From Bathynomus jamesi (taxonomy: Eukaryota; Arthropoda; Malacostraca; Isopoda; Cirolanidae), in NCBI GenBank assembly GCA_023014485.1, contig JAJOZX010003301.1:346303-410302 (forward strand): a stretch of DNA of 64,000 nt, read 5' to 3'. The translations under genes were made by a program, and so were the position numbers. The notes beneath the pieces are model-generated. The model saw nothing but the letters and a program-made list of their open reading frames with translations. It had not been told where the DNA came from and did not search any database. Of the stretch, positions 33,542 through 43,036 are shown one piece after another. How positions within the stretch are numbered: the first letter of the stretch is position 1; every line of letters begins with the position of its first letter.

Positions 33542-34164
33542 CAGGGTGTTTCACAACTGGTCTGCCATACTTTGGGGGTGATTTGGGGGGTGATATCGAG
33601 TAAAAAAGAAATACAATATAGGTGCTATTTCCAACTGTTGCGGAGCTACGGACGTTTTAAGATGTGCAAACAACAAATCCCTACTTGTGTGTAATTTGAT
33701 AGATGGCAGCACTTGTGGTAGTTTTAGTTAACGAAGTTACCACTACTAATCCTCAGTTTTTTCTTTCATTTGGTTCTAACCCCGTTAGATTTCTTTTTAT
33801 GGAGATTTATGAAAGAGATGATCTACAAGACCAAAGTACAAACGAGAGAGGAACTCTTGTGTCGGATTATGGATGCCGCTGCTTACATACGAGAACACCC
33901 CGAAATGATTCAATGGGCAGTGGACTCTTGTTTGGAACGAGCAAGGCTGTGCATTGAAAACCGAGGCGGACATTTTGAACATTTATAAGGTGTATCTCAT
34001 AAAATGTAGCAATAAATACATCAGATTAATACTCTCGTTTATTTTTTCCGTGCACCTTAAAACGTCCGTAGCTCTGCAACGGTTGGAAATAGTATCTATG
34101 TTGTATTAACGTCTTTACTCGATATCACCCCTCAAAGTATGGCAGACCGGTTGTGAAACACCCT
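33542..34164 (+). mobile_element. Element C: internally deleted mariner/IS630 with long TIRs
   Basis: Ends begin (C/T)AGGGTGTTTCACAAC and are inverted over roughly 115 bases, through GGTCTGCCATACTTTG, GGTGATATCGAGTAAA and GAGCTACGGACGTTTTAAG, with about 10% differences. Flanked by TA. The interior keeps only the transposase C-terminus (33,770-33,988): DFFLWRFMKEMIYKTKVQTR and CLERARLCIENRGGHFEHL, stop at 33,986. First and second catalytic segments are absent, so it is non-autonomous. AAACGTCCGTAGCTC lies in both arms. Confidence 0.85.
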
Positions 34165-34369
34165 ATATATATATAATATATATACACACACACACATCAT
34201 TAGTTGTTTTATAAAGGGAGCGTAAATAAGAAGTACTATTTAGCTGAGGTTAATTTTGTAGTAAATAAGGCTCTGGTTGTGTCTGGATTCACAGCACTGA
34301 GAGTTCTCAGAGGCGAGAAGCAGTAGAGGATTCTCGGGACTCAAAAGCTTTGGATAGCTAATTAAATTT
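34165..34369. other. Short unassigned spacer
   Basis: (TA)n and (CA)n directly after element C, then sequence without a recognised feature up to the 3' end of LINE-A copy 2. Confidence 0.4.
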
Positions 34370-35985
34370 AAAGGAGCGAGCGCCCACAAAAATTCTCCAC
34401 CTAAAGGAGAAGGCGAGAGCCCAAATCAAGGTCCAGGGTCTTCGAGATGCCTGGACACTCTGCGTTTGAAAGATTGGAAGTCATAGACAGGTGAGAAGTG
34501 GATTGAGGAAGATTGTTCCAGAGTTCACCGGTTGAGTAGATGAAAAATTGAGAATACAGATTAACGCTCGCGTAAGAGAGTTGGATAGAAAAAGGGTGAG
34601 AATGTGTTGACAGTCTCGTACTGCACACTCTTCTTAAAAGAGGAAGCACGCAGTTAGGGAGTTCAGAAGGACAGTATCCGTTATAATAGCGATAGTAAAG
34701 AGAGAGTGAAGCAACATTGCGGCGAAGAGAGAGGAATTGAAGACAGTCAGTAAGAGACGGAGAATTGATGAGACGAAATGCCTTTGATTCTATCCGGTCA
34801 AGTAGAGCTGTGTGGGTTGAGCTATCCCACACATGAGAAGCGAACTCCATACAGGGCCGGACGAAGGCCCTGTACAGAGACAGCAACTGAGTAGGGGTGA
34901 AGAAACTGCAGAGCTGGTATAACACACCTAACCTCTTTGAAGCTGTTTTAGAAAGAGAGTACACGTGATCTTTCCAGGAAAGATCACGAGAAAAGGAAAC
35001 GCAAAGCATGGAAGCATGGAGTGACTGTTGAGAGTGACGTTTTGTGAGGCGGGTGGAAAGTGGAGGGTGGAATCATCGGCTTAGGAGTGGATTACACAGG
35101 AAGTATGATTTAAAAGATTATTAATAAATAAGAGGAAGAGAGTGGATGACAAGACAAAACCCTGAGGAACACCACTATTAATATCTTTGGGAGAAGAACA
35201 CTGGCCATCTACAACCGCAGCTATGGATCGGCCAGAGAGTAAATCAGAGATGAAGGCACAGATAGAAGGATAGAAACCGAAGGAAGGCAGTTTGGAAATT
35301 AGAATTGTGTCAGACTCTATCAAAAGCTTTCGATATGTCTAGCGCAATAGGAAAGATCTCACCGAAATCCCGAAAGAGGATGACCAAGAGTCAGAGAGAT
35401 ATGCTAGAAAATCGCCAGCAGAGAGTCCCTTGCGGAACCCATACTAACAATGTGAAAGAAGATTGTGAGGTGAAAGGTGTTTAAGAATCCCCATATTAAC
35501 GATAGATTGAAAAACTTTAGAAAGGCAAGAAATCAAGCAGTGGGACGATAGATGAAAGGTTGAGAGCGGTCACCTCTCTTTGGGACAGGCTGAATGAAAG
35601 CGAACTTCCATCAGGAAGGACAAAGATGAAGGACAAAGATGAAAGAATTTGCCTAGGCAGGGTGTCAGCGCAGAAACGCAGTTCTTGAGAATAACAGGAA
35701 GGATCCCATCAGGGCCGTACACCTTCATAGAGTTGAACCCAGATAGTACAAAGAAAATATCTTTGGAAGAGATCCTAATTTCAGACATAATTAAGTCAGA
35801 GGGAAGAAGAGATGAAAGAACAACTCCGGAATTGTCCATGATTGAGTTGGAGGCGAAAGTTTGAGCGAAAAGTTCAACTTATCAGATTCATTTGTGATGT
35901 TCCTTTTCTGTAAATATAGTGGGTCGCTGGTCGGATTTGGTTTCAGAGTACTGGGTGTTGCAATATGTGAACACATGGAAGTCAA
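34370..35985 (-). pseudogene. LINE-A copy 2
   Basis: Minus strand. Starts upstream of the RT at 35,985 with a linker also found in copy 3 (YLQKRNITNESDK, DNSGVVLSSLLPSDLIMSEI, GFNSMKVYGPDGILPVILKN). The palm shows LSGRSIAAVVDGQCSSPKDI and SGVPQGFVLSSTLFLLFINN (consensus GVPQGSVLSP). At about 35,075 the catalytic Tyr codon of YADD is a TAA stop. The C-terminal part (35,009-34,401) reads in one frame: FSRDLSWKDHVYSLSKTASK, LFRLIN-type and ELWNNLPQS, ending LDLDLGSRLLL. More complete at the 5' side than copy 1 but inactive. Confidence 0.85.
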
Positions 35986-36732
35986 AACTTCCGAATAAGC
36001 TTATACAAGAATGCTATCGGGAAAGTTTTATTGGGGTGATGGTTGGGGTTTGTAGTGTTCCTTTTTGCTCGTAAGTGTAGCGAGTAGGGATTGTCAAGTC
36101 TTATACCCAAGCACTGGGACTCCTTAAATAATAGCATTTTTAATTCTTTCGCTTTACAGTATTTACTTTCATTTGATTGACGGGGATTCTTCGGAGTCAA
36201 AACCTCCGAATCGCTATGTTAAGTTTTGTTTGGAAGGCCACGCACTCCCCCTTCTTTCTTTATCTTGCTTCCTTCAATTGTTTTCCCTTCACGTCAATGT
36301 AAAGGGAGCTTCTAGGGTGGGTTATTTAAGAGAGAATAGGAGTAGTAATTCTCCCTTTTGCCAATGTAGTGGAAGGCCTGGTCGGTTCTGGTTCCAGAGC
36401 AATGGAAGATATCCGATTGTTATAGACAAAAATCTTGACGGGAACCCTTGGAAGTCAAAACCTCTGACTTTATGCGTTCATTTCAAGGGAAGATACTTGA
36501 AGATACAGTCTGGAATTGTAAGTAGTTTTTAAGAAAATCGTGCAATATACAGTATATATCTGATTTATCTACATATACTGTATCTATGTACCTAAAATAT
36601 AGTTTTATAGTTTTTCAATAAGAAATAAAATTTCTGAAACATTTCTGCTTTTGCGAGCTTTTTATTCTGTTTGAGTGAGGTTCATATAGATTGGGGATTA
36701 TTTATCTTCTACTGTGAAGTGATATATATATA
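35986..36732. other. Degenerate tandem-like repeat
   Basis: No gene recognised. Words such as AGTCAAAACCTCCGAAT (near 35,970, 36,195 and 36,452) and a CTGGTCGG...CAGAGTACTGGG-like word (35,918, 36,090 and 36,370) recur at uneven spacing of about 170-270 bases. This suggests an old tandem array extending from the LINE-A edge. 36,540-36,732 is AT-rich. Confidence 0.4.
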
Positions 36733-38088
36733 CAGGGTGTTTGAAAACTTTCTGTACAAATCGTAATGGGAGATAGGCAACACCAAGACAAACCCTTTTC
36801 GTCTATAAGTGTATGTCCACTGACGTCACCATTCGGCGCGAGAGGGCGCCGCTGCAATTGGCTAAAAGGTGAAGTGGGCTAGACTCGCGCTTGCCGCGGG
36901 CATTCTTAAATCGGACGTAGTATGCGTAACATGGAGCGCTTCACGACTGCTGAGATGGCTGACATGCATATGGTGTATGGGGCTGCCAATGGAAACGGAA
37001 GAGCTGCTGTGAGGTTGTACCGACAGCGCTTCCCAAACAGACGTGTGCCAAACCACCAAACGTTTGCGCATTTGCATCGGCGACTGCGAGAAACTGGAAC
37101 ATTCCATGCAAACATGCATGACACTGGTCGGGAGAGAAACGTGCGCACTCCTGACATGGAAGAAGAAATTCTACGGCGATTTGAGGACAATCCAAGCGCA
37201 AGCACGCGAGGTGTTGCACGTATCCTCGGTGTGAACCACGACCTGGTCTGGAGAGTGTTGCACGAGCAGCAGTTACATCCGTTTCATCGTCAGAGAGTCC
37301 AGGCATTACAACCTCGGGATTACCCTCTTCGTGTGGAATTCGCACGCTGGTTTCTGCAGCAGACAGCGGTGCAGCCTAATTTTCCGGCTTATGTGCTGTT
37401 CTCAGATGAGGCCTGTTTCACACGTGAGGGTGTGTTTAACATGCACAATTCTCACGTGTGGGCGCACGCAAATCCACATGCTACACGGGTGCATGCTCAT
37501 CAAGAACGGTTCGCCGTCAATGTTTGGGCGGGTATCGTCCATGGCAAGTTGCTGCTCGTGCAACACTCTCCAGACCAGGTCGTGGTTCACACCGAGGATA
37601 CGTGCAACACCTCGCGTGCTTGCGCTTGGATTGTCCTCAAATCGCCGTAGGATTTCTTCTTCCATGTCAGGAGTGCGTACGTTTCTCTCCCGACCAGTGT
37701 CATGCATGTTTGCATGGAATGTTCCAGTTTCTCGCAGTCGCCGATGCAAATGCGCAAACGTTTGGTGGTTTGGCACACGTCTGTTTTGGAAGCGCTGTCG
37801 GTACAACCTCACAGCAGCTCTTCCGTTTCCATTGGCAGCCCCATACACCATATGCATGTCAGCCATCTCAGCAGTCGTGAAGCGCTCCATGTTACGCGTA
37901 CTACGTCCGATTTAAGAATGCCCGCGGTAAGCGCGAGTCTAGCCCACTTCACCTTTTAGCCAATTGCAGCGGCGCCCTCTCGCGCCGAATGGTGACGTCA
38001 GCGGACATACACTTATAGACGAAAAGGGTTTGTCTTGGTGTTGCCTATCCCCCATTACAATTTGTACAGAAAGTTTTCAAACACCCTG
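36733..38088. mobile_element. Element D: 1.36-kb fold-back transposon
   Basis: Two 539-bp arms (36,733-37,271 and 37,550-38,088) are inverted copies differing at only a few bases, with a 278-bp unique spacer. Ends are CAGGGTGTTTGAAAAC and its inverse, bordered by TA. Each arm encodes the N-terminus of the same transposase: MERFTTAEMADMHMVYGAAN, RLYRQRFPNRRVPNHQTFAH (a DUF4817-like helix-turn-helix) and GVARILGVNHDLVWRVLHEQ. The spacer, read on the plus strand, continues the protein through YPLRVEFARWFLQQ to YVLFSDEACFTREG, containing the first catalytic Asp, and VWAGIVHGK. The second and third catalytic regions are lost. Arm near-identity implies recent formation or gene conversion. Confidence 0.9.
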
Positions 38089-38106
38089 TATATATATATA
38101 TACACA

Positions 38107-38180
<74 letters not shown>
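38089..38180. repeat. (TA)n microsatellite, interrupted
   Basis: Long TA tract directly at the right end of element D. Confidence 0.95.
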
Positions 38181-38182
<2 letters not shown>

Positions 38183-38663
38183 GCGGTGTCGAAGGAGTTA
38201 TGACAACAATCGCAGTGTTGCTCGGATGGTGTTGTCTGGATGCTTCTTTTCTTCAGTTATTTCCAGTGTGAAAGATTGTGATATCATATAATTCATTTTA
38301 AACATTCACCCAAGAACCACAGTCATATCTGACATTCAGTAATTAAATAGTGACTTCAGTTTAACAAATAAATAAATAAATCCTTCAAAAATGTCTAGAG
38401 ATAGATTAGATTAAGTAGCATAGCGTTTCATGCCATTCTTTATTTTACACCTCCAATGAGAAACTGGATGGATTGCGCGAGATACGCATCATGTAAAAGA
38501 ATACTATTCTTTTCATAATACGCTTTCTTTCTTTCCTATAACTCTTCTTTCATTACTTTTTCAGTCAGCAATGGTTTGCGGAAGAGTGACAATCACGTCT
38601 GCTCTATATTTTACTATTACTACTACCATACAGCTATTTGTACGTGAAAGCTTTACATACACA

Positions 38664-38702
<39 letters not shown>

Positions 38703-39285
38703 GTGTAAATATGGAAGGAAAATTTTAATTCTTTTAATTTCGCTTGTTTTATCTTATTCTCTCTTTCTCTCTATCAGTTTACCTTTTTTACGTGTCTCCT
38801 TTCAAGTTATACTTTTATATCGTCATAATGTATAATTTCGTAACCTCGCTCCGTTTCTTTACGCCGCTGAAATAAAATTTAAAATTAAATAACATTCTCT
38901 TAAAATTTGTCCTTTTACCTTTTATTTTTTTAAATTCCCACAATATATATACACACAGTATATACTCGTATATTATAATATATGTAGCATAGAGCCACGT
39001 CTAAAACAGACTTCACAGACTTACATTTCAGTGATGAGAACCCTTTTTCAAAGAAGATACCGAGCGTCTATATATATATATATTTTTGTGTCGAATTCGA
39101 ATCTCTTTTGGGCCTTCGACTTATTTCAGAATTTGGAAATCGCAGACGGACAGATTTATCAAAGGAAGAAAATTTTTTTTTTTAGAATTTAAAAGTTATG
39201 CCGATTTCTTCGATGAAAAGGATTTATTTTCATTTTTGAAATTCAACTATAGCCTTTCTTGTTGCTTTCGCAATATACGCTGAAA

Positions 39286-39290
<5 letters not shown>
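38181..39290. other. Unassigned; (CA)n at 38,654-38,702
   Basis: No gene recognised. Contains (AAAT)n near 38,366-38,381, a clear (CA)n tract, and AT-rich sequence. Confidence 0.45.
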
Positions 39291-39328
<38 letters not shown>

Positions 39329-39329
39329 C

Positions 39330-39365
<36 letters not shown>
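39291..39365. repeat. Compound (CT)n(TA)n(CA)n microsatellite
   Basis: CT to 39,322, TA to 39,344, CA to 39,365. Confidence 0.95.
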
Positions 39366-39369
39366 GAGT

Positions 39370-39450
39370 ATAAAATTAGCCCCACCAGAATTCGAACTCT
39401 GAACCTCTTGGGAAGCCGTGGGCGCTACCTCTACGCTACAAGATAAAAGC
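39370..39450 (-). tRNA. tRNA-like sequence (probably a SINE head)
   Basis: On the minus strand: TTGTAGCGTAGAGGTAGCGC, then GGCTTCCCAAGAGG and the B-box-like GAGTTCGAATTC. The D-arm and T-arm pattern is tRNA-like, but an acceptor stem does not close well. It aligns throughout with the plus-strand sequence at 42,378-42,450, so these are two copies of one dispersed tRNA-derived repeat, not host tRNA genes. Confidence 0.45.
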
Positions 39451-39592
39451 TAACACAACCTGGTGCCTATTTCAACACCCGAGGGAAATATTCATACATA
39501 ACGCTTTAGCGACTGGAGGTGTTTTACGTGCTAATCTCCATGCACTCGAGGCAGTGGGAGCAGTTAATTAAAAAGTATAGAATAGAAGGAGA

Positions 39593-39789
39593 TTGTGGAC
39601 ACCAATCGACCAGGGAAGTACTCCAGGGAGGACGTTAGGCAGGAGCCAGGGAGTGCTGGAACTCTCGTTTCTCCTGTCACTGTCCTTCTTAGCTGATCTT
39701 TTTTTCGTGGCTCGTCTACCCTGTGTTGTGAGCAGTCCAGCATGCTCTCAAACACACACACTTCTCCCTCTATTCCTCACTACACAATT
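39593..39789 (+). mobile_element. SINE-like repeat copy 2, 5' part
   Basis: Plus-strand counterpart of 25,965-26,165: ATCGACCAGGGAAGTACTCC, GACGTTAGGCAGGAGCCAGG and CCCTCTATTCCTCACTACAC. It breaks at the left end of element B. The continuation (CTACACATACATGCATCTTA) is found at 42,165. Copy 1 supplies the uninterrupted comparison. Confidence 0.65.
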
Positions 39790-40026
39790 TAGGGTGTTTC
39801 ATACCTATAGGGTAAAATAAAAATGAGCTTGGAGTTTTAATCCACACGTTTCTCCGTATTCTAAAGAACAAGAAAACACGTTTGTGCAAGTTTGAACCAG
39901 ATCGCGCTGCATTTAGAGGTCCCCAACTTTGACGACTTTTTGTCAGTTCATTTCTCGCCTGCCTGCAGTGAAGACGGTTTTCTTCGTCACTTGAGCGGTT
40001 CGTGTTGTATAGCCTATTGGACAACT

Positions 40027-41907
40027 ATGGAGGTAATTATATATGCTACTAATTATCTCATTTTACTGTGGTATTTAAATTTATTATTATTTAATTTCTG
40101 TCATTTTACTGTGGTAGTGATATTTATTATTAATATTACATGAAATTAATTAGTCTGTTGCATATTGGACAACTAAGCTGGTAATTATTTATGATACTAA
40201 TTAATGTAATTTTACTGCGGTATTGAAATTTATTTAATTAATGAATTGTCAAAGAGAACGTAGTGTACACGTATCAGTTTTATAAATAAAGAAAAGCAGT
40301 AACTGGGACTCGAACCAGTGTCATAGCCGTTTGGCGGCATCGCTCAAGTCGGCGTACACAGCACGCTATCCACTCCCTAGATGGTGTAGTGGATAGCGTG
40401 CTGTGTACGCCGACTTGAGCGATGCCGCCAAACGGCTATGACACTGGTTCGAGTCCCAGTTACTGCTTTTCTTTATTTAATTAATGAAATTAATTACGAT
40501 GTGAAATTATTTCTGTGGAATTATTTAGTTTGTTTTCTTTTCCAGGTGTCTACCAGAGCGAAAACAGAAGTGTTTCTTATTGGCCAGACGGATGCGAACA
40601 TCACATCAAGTGGCCTTCCAACTCAGTTGCAAGTACTCAAAAAGTACTTTTACCACCAAAAGGAGCAAAAATTTGGACGTACTAAATGCCTGAACCTGTG
40701 CCTTCTCATATTTTGGGAGAGAGCGAGAATCCCCATGATGCGTCGAGATTCGGCCTTGAGGAAGATGGAATCCCTTCTCAAGGAATACGACCGGCTTGTG
40801 AAGCACAAGTCACATAAAGCAGAGTCCTTCCGAGTGAAGGAGGCGATGTTCAAGGAGGCAATAGCGAAGGAGATCATGGACATTGCTCATTCACAGGCTA
40901 AGGAAATGATGAAGAATCAGGAGGACATCCACTTTCTCGACATGCAGCGTGAAGATCCAAATTCCTGCAGCATGGGCCCTGTTGACATGAAGCTTCACTA
41001 TAAGGAGATTAGGAAAAGGAAGAGGCTGGACAAGATTAAGGAACAACAAGAGAAGGCCAGGAAGGAACAAGGAGCTGCAGAAGATACGGGGGCTTTAGTG
41101 ATTTCAACTTCGTCAGAGACTGACTCAGATGTCGTTGACCCAACCGTGGAAGTTTTTCCATCCTCCTCCAAGGGAAATACCAAGAAGCGACGCAGGAATC
41201 TGATCTCACAGGATGTGACGACTACCTACGATCGGCTGAATATTTCGTACCGCGATTCAGCTATGTCGTACGCTGCAGGGGCTAAATCACTAGGTTTTGA
41301 CTTGGATGAACTGTCCATTTCTGCCAGTACCATGTACCGCACACGCAAGGCTCTCAGGAAGGTGGCTGCTGAAAGTTATCAATTCGACGAAGTTTGTCCT
41401 GGTCAGCCTCTTGTCTTGCATTGGGACGGTAAGCTCCTACCTGACAATGAGCAATGGAAGGAGACTCTTATTGCCATGGCGTTCTTCGACGCAGATGTGG
41501 CAGATGAAGAAAAGGCTCAGATGGTCGTCAGTTTGGGTAAGCCCGCATCGAAAAAGGAACTCAAGCGACCCCAAGGGAAGAACGTCAGCAATCTTGCCTC
41601 GAAACACCTGGCGGAGTTCGTGACAGGAAAGACGATGGCTTTCTTCCATGCATTCGACTTGGACACAGAATTCTTGAAAAAGCCAGTTGCCGAGTGGACT
41701 GAAGTAGAGGGCTTCAAGCAAGCAGCGGCAACTGTTAACAAAATCTCTGTCGTCAACGATCGGGCCGAAAGAGCCATCGCGCTCACCAAAGAGTTCAACT
41801 GTTCTCTGACGAAGAACGAAGAGCAGAAGCAGTATTTGCTCAAAACTGTGATGCAGCATAGGGCGAAATACCCGAATAAAACCAAGAAGGATTTCATGGA
41901 CAAATGA
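40027..41907 (+). CDS. Element B protein, spliced, catalytic core deleted
   Basis: Proposed exon 1 ATGGAG (40,027-40,032), intron 40,033-40,545 (GTAATT...TTTTCTTTTCCAG), exon 2 from 40,546 to the stop at 41,905, about 456 residues. The frame also stays open upstream of exon 2. Domains: TEVFLIGQTDANITSSGLP (equivalent to TEVWLIGQ in element A), a K/E-rich helical region (RKRKRLDKIKEQQEKARKEQ), an acidic Ser stretch, a basic KKRRRN patch, then RNA-like fold strands ending at PLVLHWDGKLLPDNEQ. This runs directly into WKETLIAMAFFDADV, which in element A follows LGHLWYLSEE. So roughly the Asp-to-RW core is missing in frame. The C-terminus VVNDRAERAIALTKEFN...TKNEEQKQYLL is intact. The open frame may persist because the truncated protein still binds DNA or has a host use; that is speculation. 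Confidence 0.65.
40284..40478. repeat. Perfect hairpin of two inverted tRNA-like copies
   Basis: Two arms of about 90 bases (40,284-40,374 and 40,388-40,478) are exact inverses around CCCTAGATGGTGTAG. Each arm contains a tRNA-like sequence: GTGTAGTGGATAGC (D arm) and CTGGTTCGAGTCCCAG (T arm, B box GGTTCGAGTCC) separated by a long middle segment, so a Ser/Leu-type ancestor is possible. It sits inside the intron of the element B gene. Confidence 0.85.
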
Positions 41908-42164
41908 TTCGCAAGAAGTGGTTATGTTTTTTGTATCTTTGTGAAAATGTGTAGTGAAATGGTACTCGTTTGTTGAATAAAAATTCATTGACAGATTTTT
42001 GTTTAATTTTTTCCGTTTATGATCTGCCAGAGCATCAAACTGGGGACCCGTAAACTTTAAACTATTGAATTAATACTTCGGTTTATCAGTCTCCTCAGCA
42101 AATGGAACAAGGGGATCCATGTGGATTAAAATTTTTCCAAACTTTTAATTTATGAAACACCCTA

Positions 42165-42345
42165 CTACACATACATGCATCTTACACACTACACATCTTT
42201 TCAAAATTAATAAAAACAAAAAGAAATGGCTTGTTGAGCTCGGAGAACTTGATTTTGGCTCTCTCCTTCTATGGAGGGAGCGTTTAATGCGAGCGTTTGG
42301 TCTTGAGTCTTGACCCTCCTTCCTGCATAACCAAAAGCACTGTGG
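42165..42345 (+). mobile_element. SINE-like repeat copy 2, 3' part with LINE-A tail
   Basis: Resumes after element B with CTACACATACATGCATCTTA, then GAACTTGATTTTGGCTCTCT and GGAGGGAGCGTTTAATGCG, ending in CCCTCCTTCCTGCATAA. The last 100 bases closely match the inverse of the LINE-A copy 3 end (54,398-54,500), including the CATAA terminus. Confidence 0.65.
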
Positions 42346-42377
42346 AGCCGAGCACCAGATTATATTTGCTTTTACCT

Positions 42378-42450
42378 TGTCATAGCGTAGTGGTAGCGCC
42401 AGAGGCTTCCACTCAAGAGGTCTAGGGTTCTAATCCTAGTGAAACTAATT
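42378..42450 (+). tRNA. tRNA-like sequence (probably a SINE head)
   Basis: CATAGCGTAGTGGTAGCGCC, GGCTTCCACTCAAGAGG and a B-box-like GGGTTCTAATCC (G to T in the usual GGTTCGA). Homologous to 39,370-39,450 on the other strand. Degenerate, so not called as a functional tRNA. Confidence 0.45.
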
Positions 42451-42459
42451 TTGTATTAT

Positions 42460-42976
42460 GAAAAATAATTCACAATTTTCACGTGAACTTTATTATATTG
42501 GTACAACCTGCAAGGAAGATGAAAAGACGGTTCCGAGCGCTTTCGTCTCTTACAAAGACCTTGAGAAGGCCTTGTGAAGGACAAAATGACTCGTAATCGC
42601 TTTTTCAGTTTCCTTGCGTTTTATATATATATATATATATATATATAAATCAATTATTGTTCTTTGTACAAATAAACAAAAGGTATAAACTTAATTGTAA
42701 AATTTAATATTCGTAGTTTCTTTGTGTGAAGAAATAAGAGTTAAATAGCACTGAATTAAAGCAAGAAATTTGTAGTGTTTTGGCATAAAACAAATAAAAG
42801 AGTATAAAAAGAATTGTTTTCGGGATCACCATTCTTAAGAGCAAAACAGTGTCTCCGAGACAGCCGAGCGTCCGAGCGTCCATTTTGTGACGGTAATTAT
42901 TTAAAATAAATTGACGTGGGAAAAATTCTATATTACGCTTCCAGTGGGGAAATCAAGCATTATATTTAGAGAGCTT
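42460..42976. other. Unassigned; possible dispersed-repeat piece
   Basis: Contains GAGCGCTTTCGTCTCTTACA (42,535), a word related to the palindrome at 51.6 kb, and a (TA)n tract at 42,623-42,648. No coding motif. Confidence 0.35.
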
Positions 42977-42979
42977 GAG

Positions 42980-43035
<56 letters not shown>
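42977..43035. repeat. (GA)n microsatellite
   Basis: GA tract with one slip. Confidence 0.95.

Positions 43036-43036
<1 letters not shown>

Larger units (their letters stand above)
39790..42164 (+). mobile_element. Element B: DNA transposon of unrecognised superfamily
   Basis: Ends TAGGGTGTTTCAT (39,790) and ATGAAACACCCTA (to 42,164) enclose 2,375 bp with one spliced gene. It sits inside the SINE-like repeat. ACTACACA occurs at both junctions (39,779-39,786 and 42,164-42,171), an apparent 8-bp duplication, with three or four extra bases on the left side. Its gene lies in a higher-GC codon context than the surroundings and has no internal stop. Confidence 0.8.

Noticed and set aside
37331..37915. 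Second, 194-residue plus-strand gene overlapping element D
   Set aside because: It reads the inverse of the right arm; the true coding strand of that arm is the minus strand.
40378..40394. Bidirectional promoter at the centre of the tRNA-like hairpin
   Set aside because: Only Pol III-type internal boxes are visible; the centre itself has no promoter motif.
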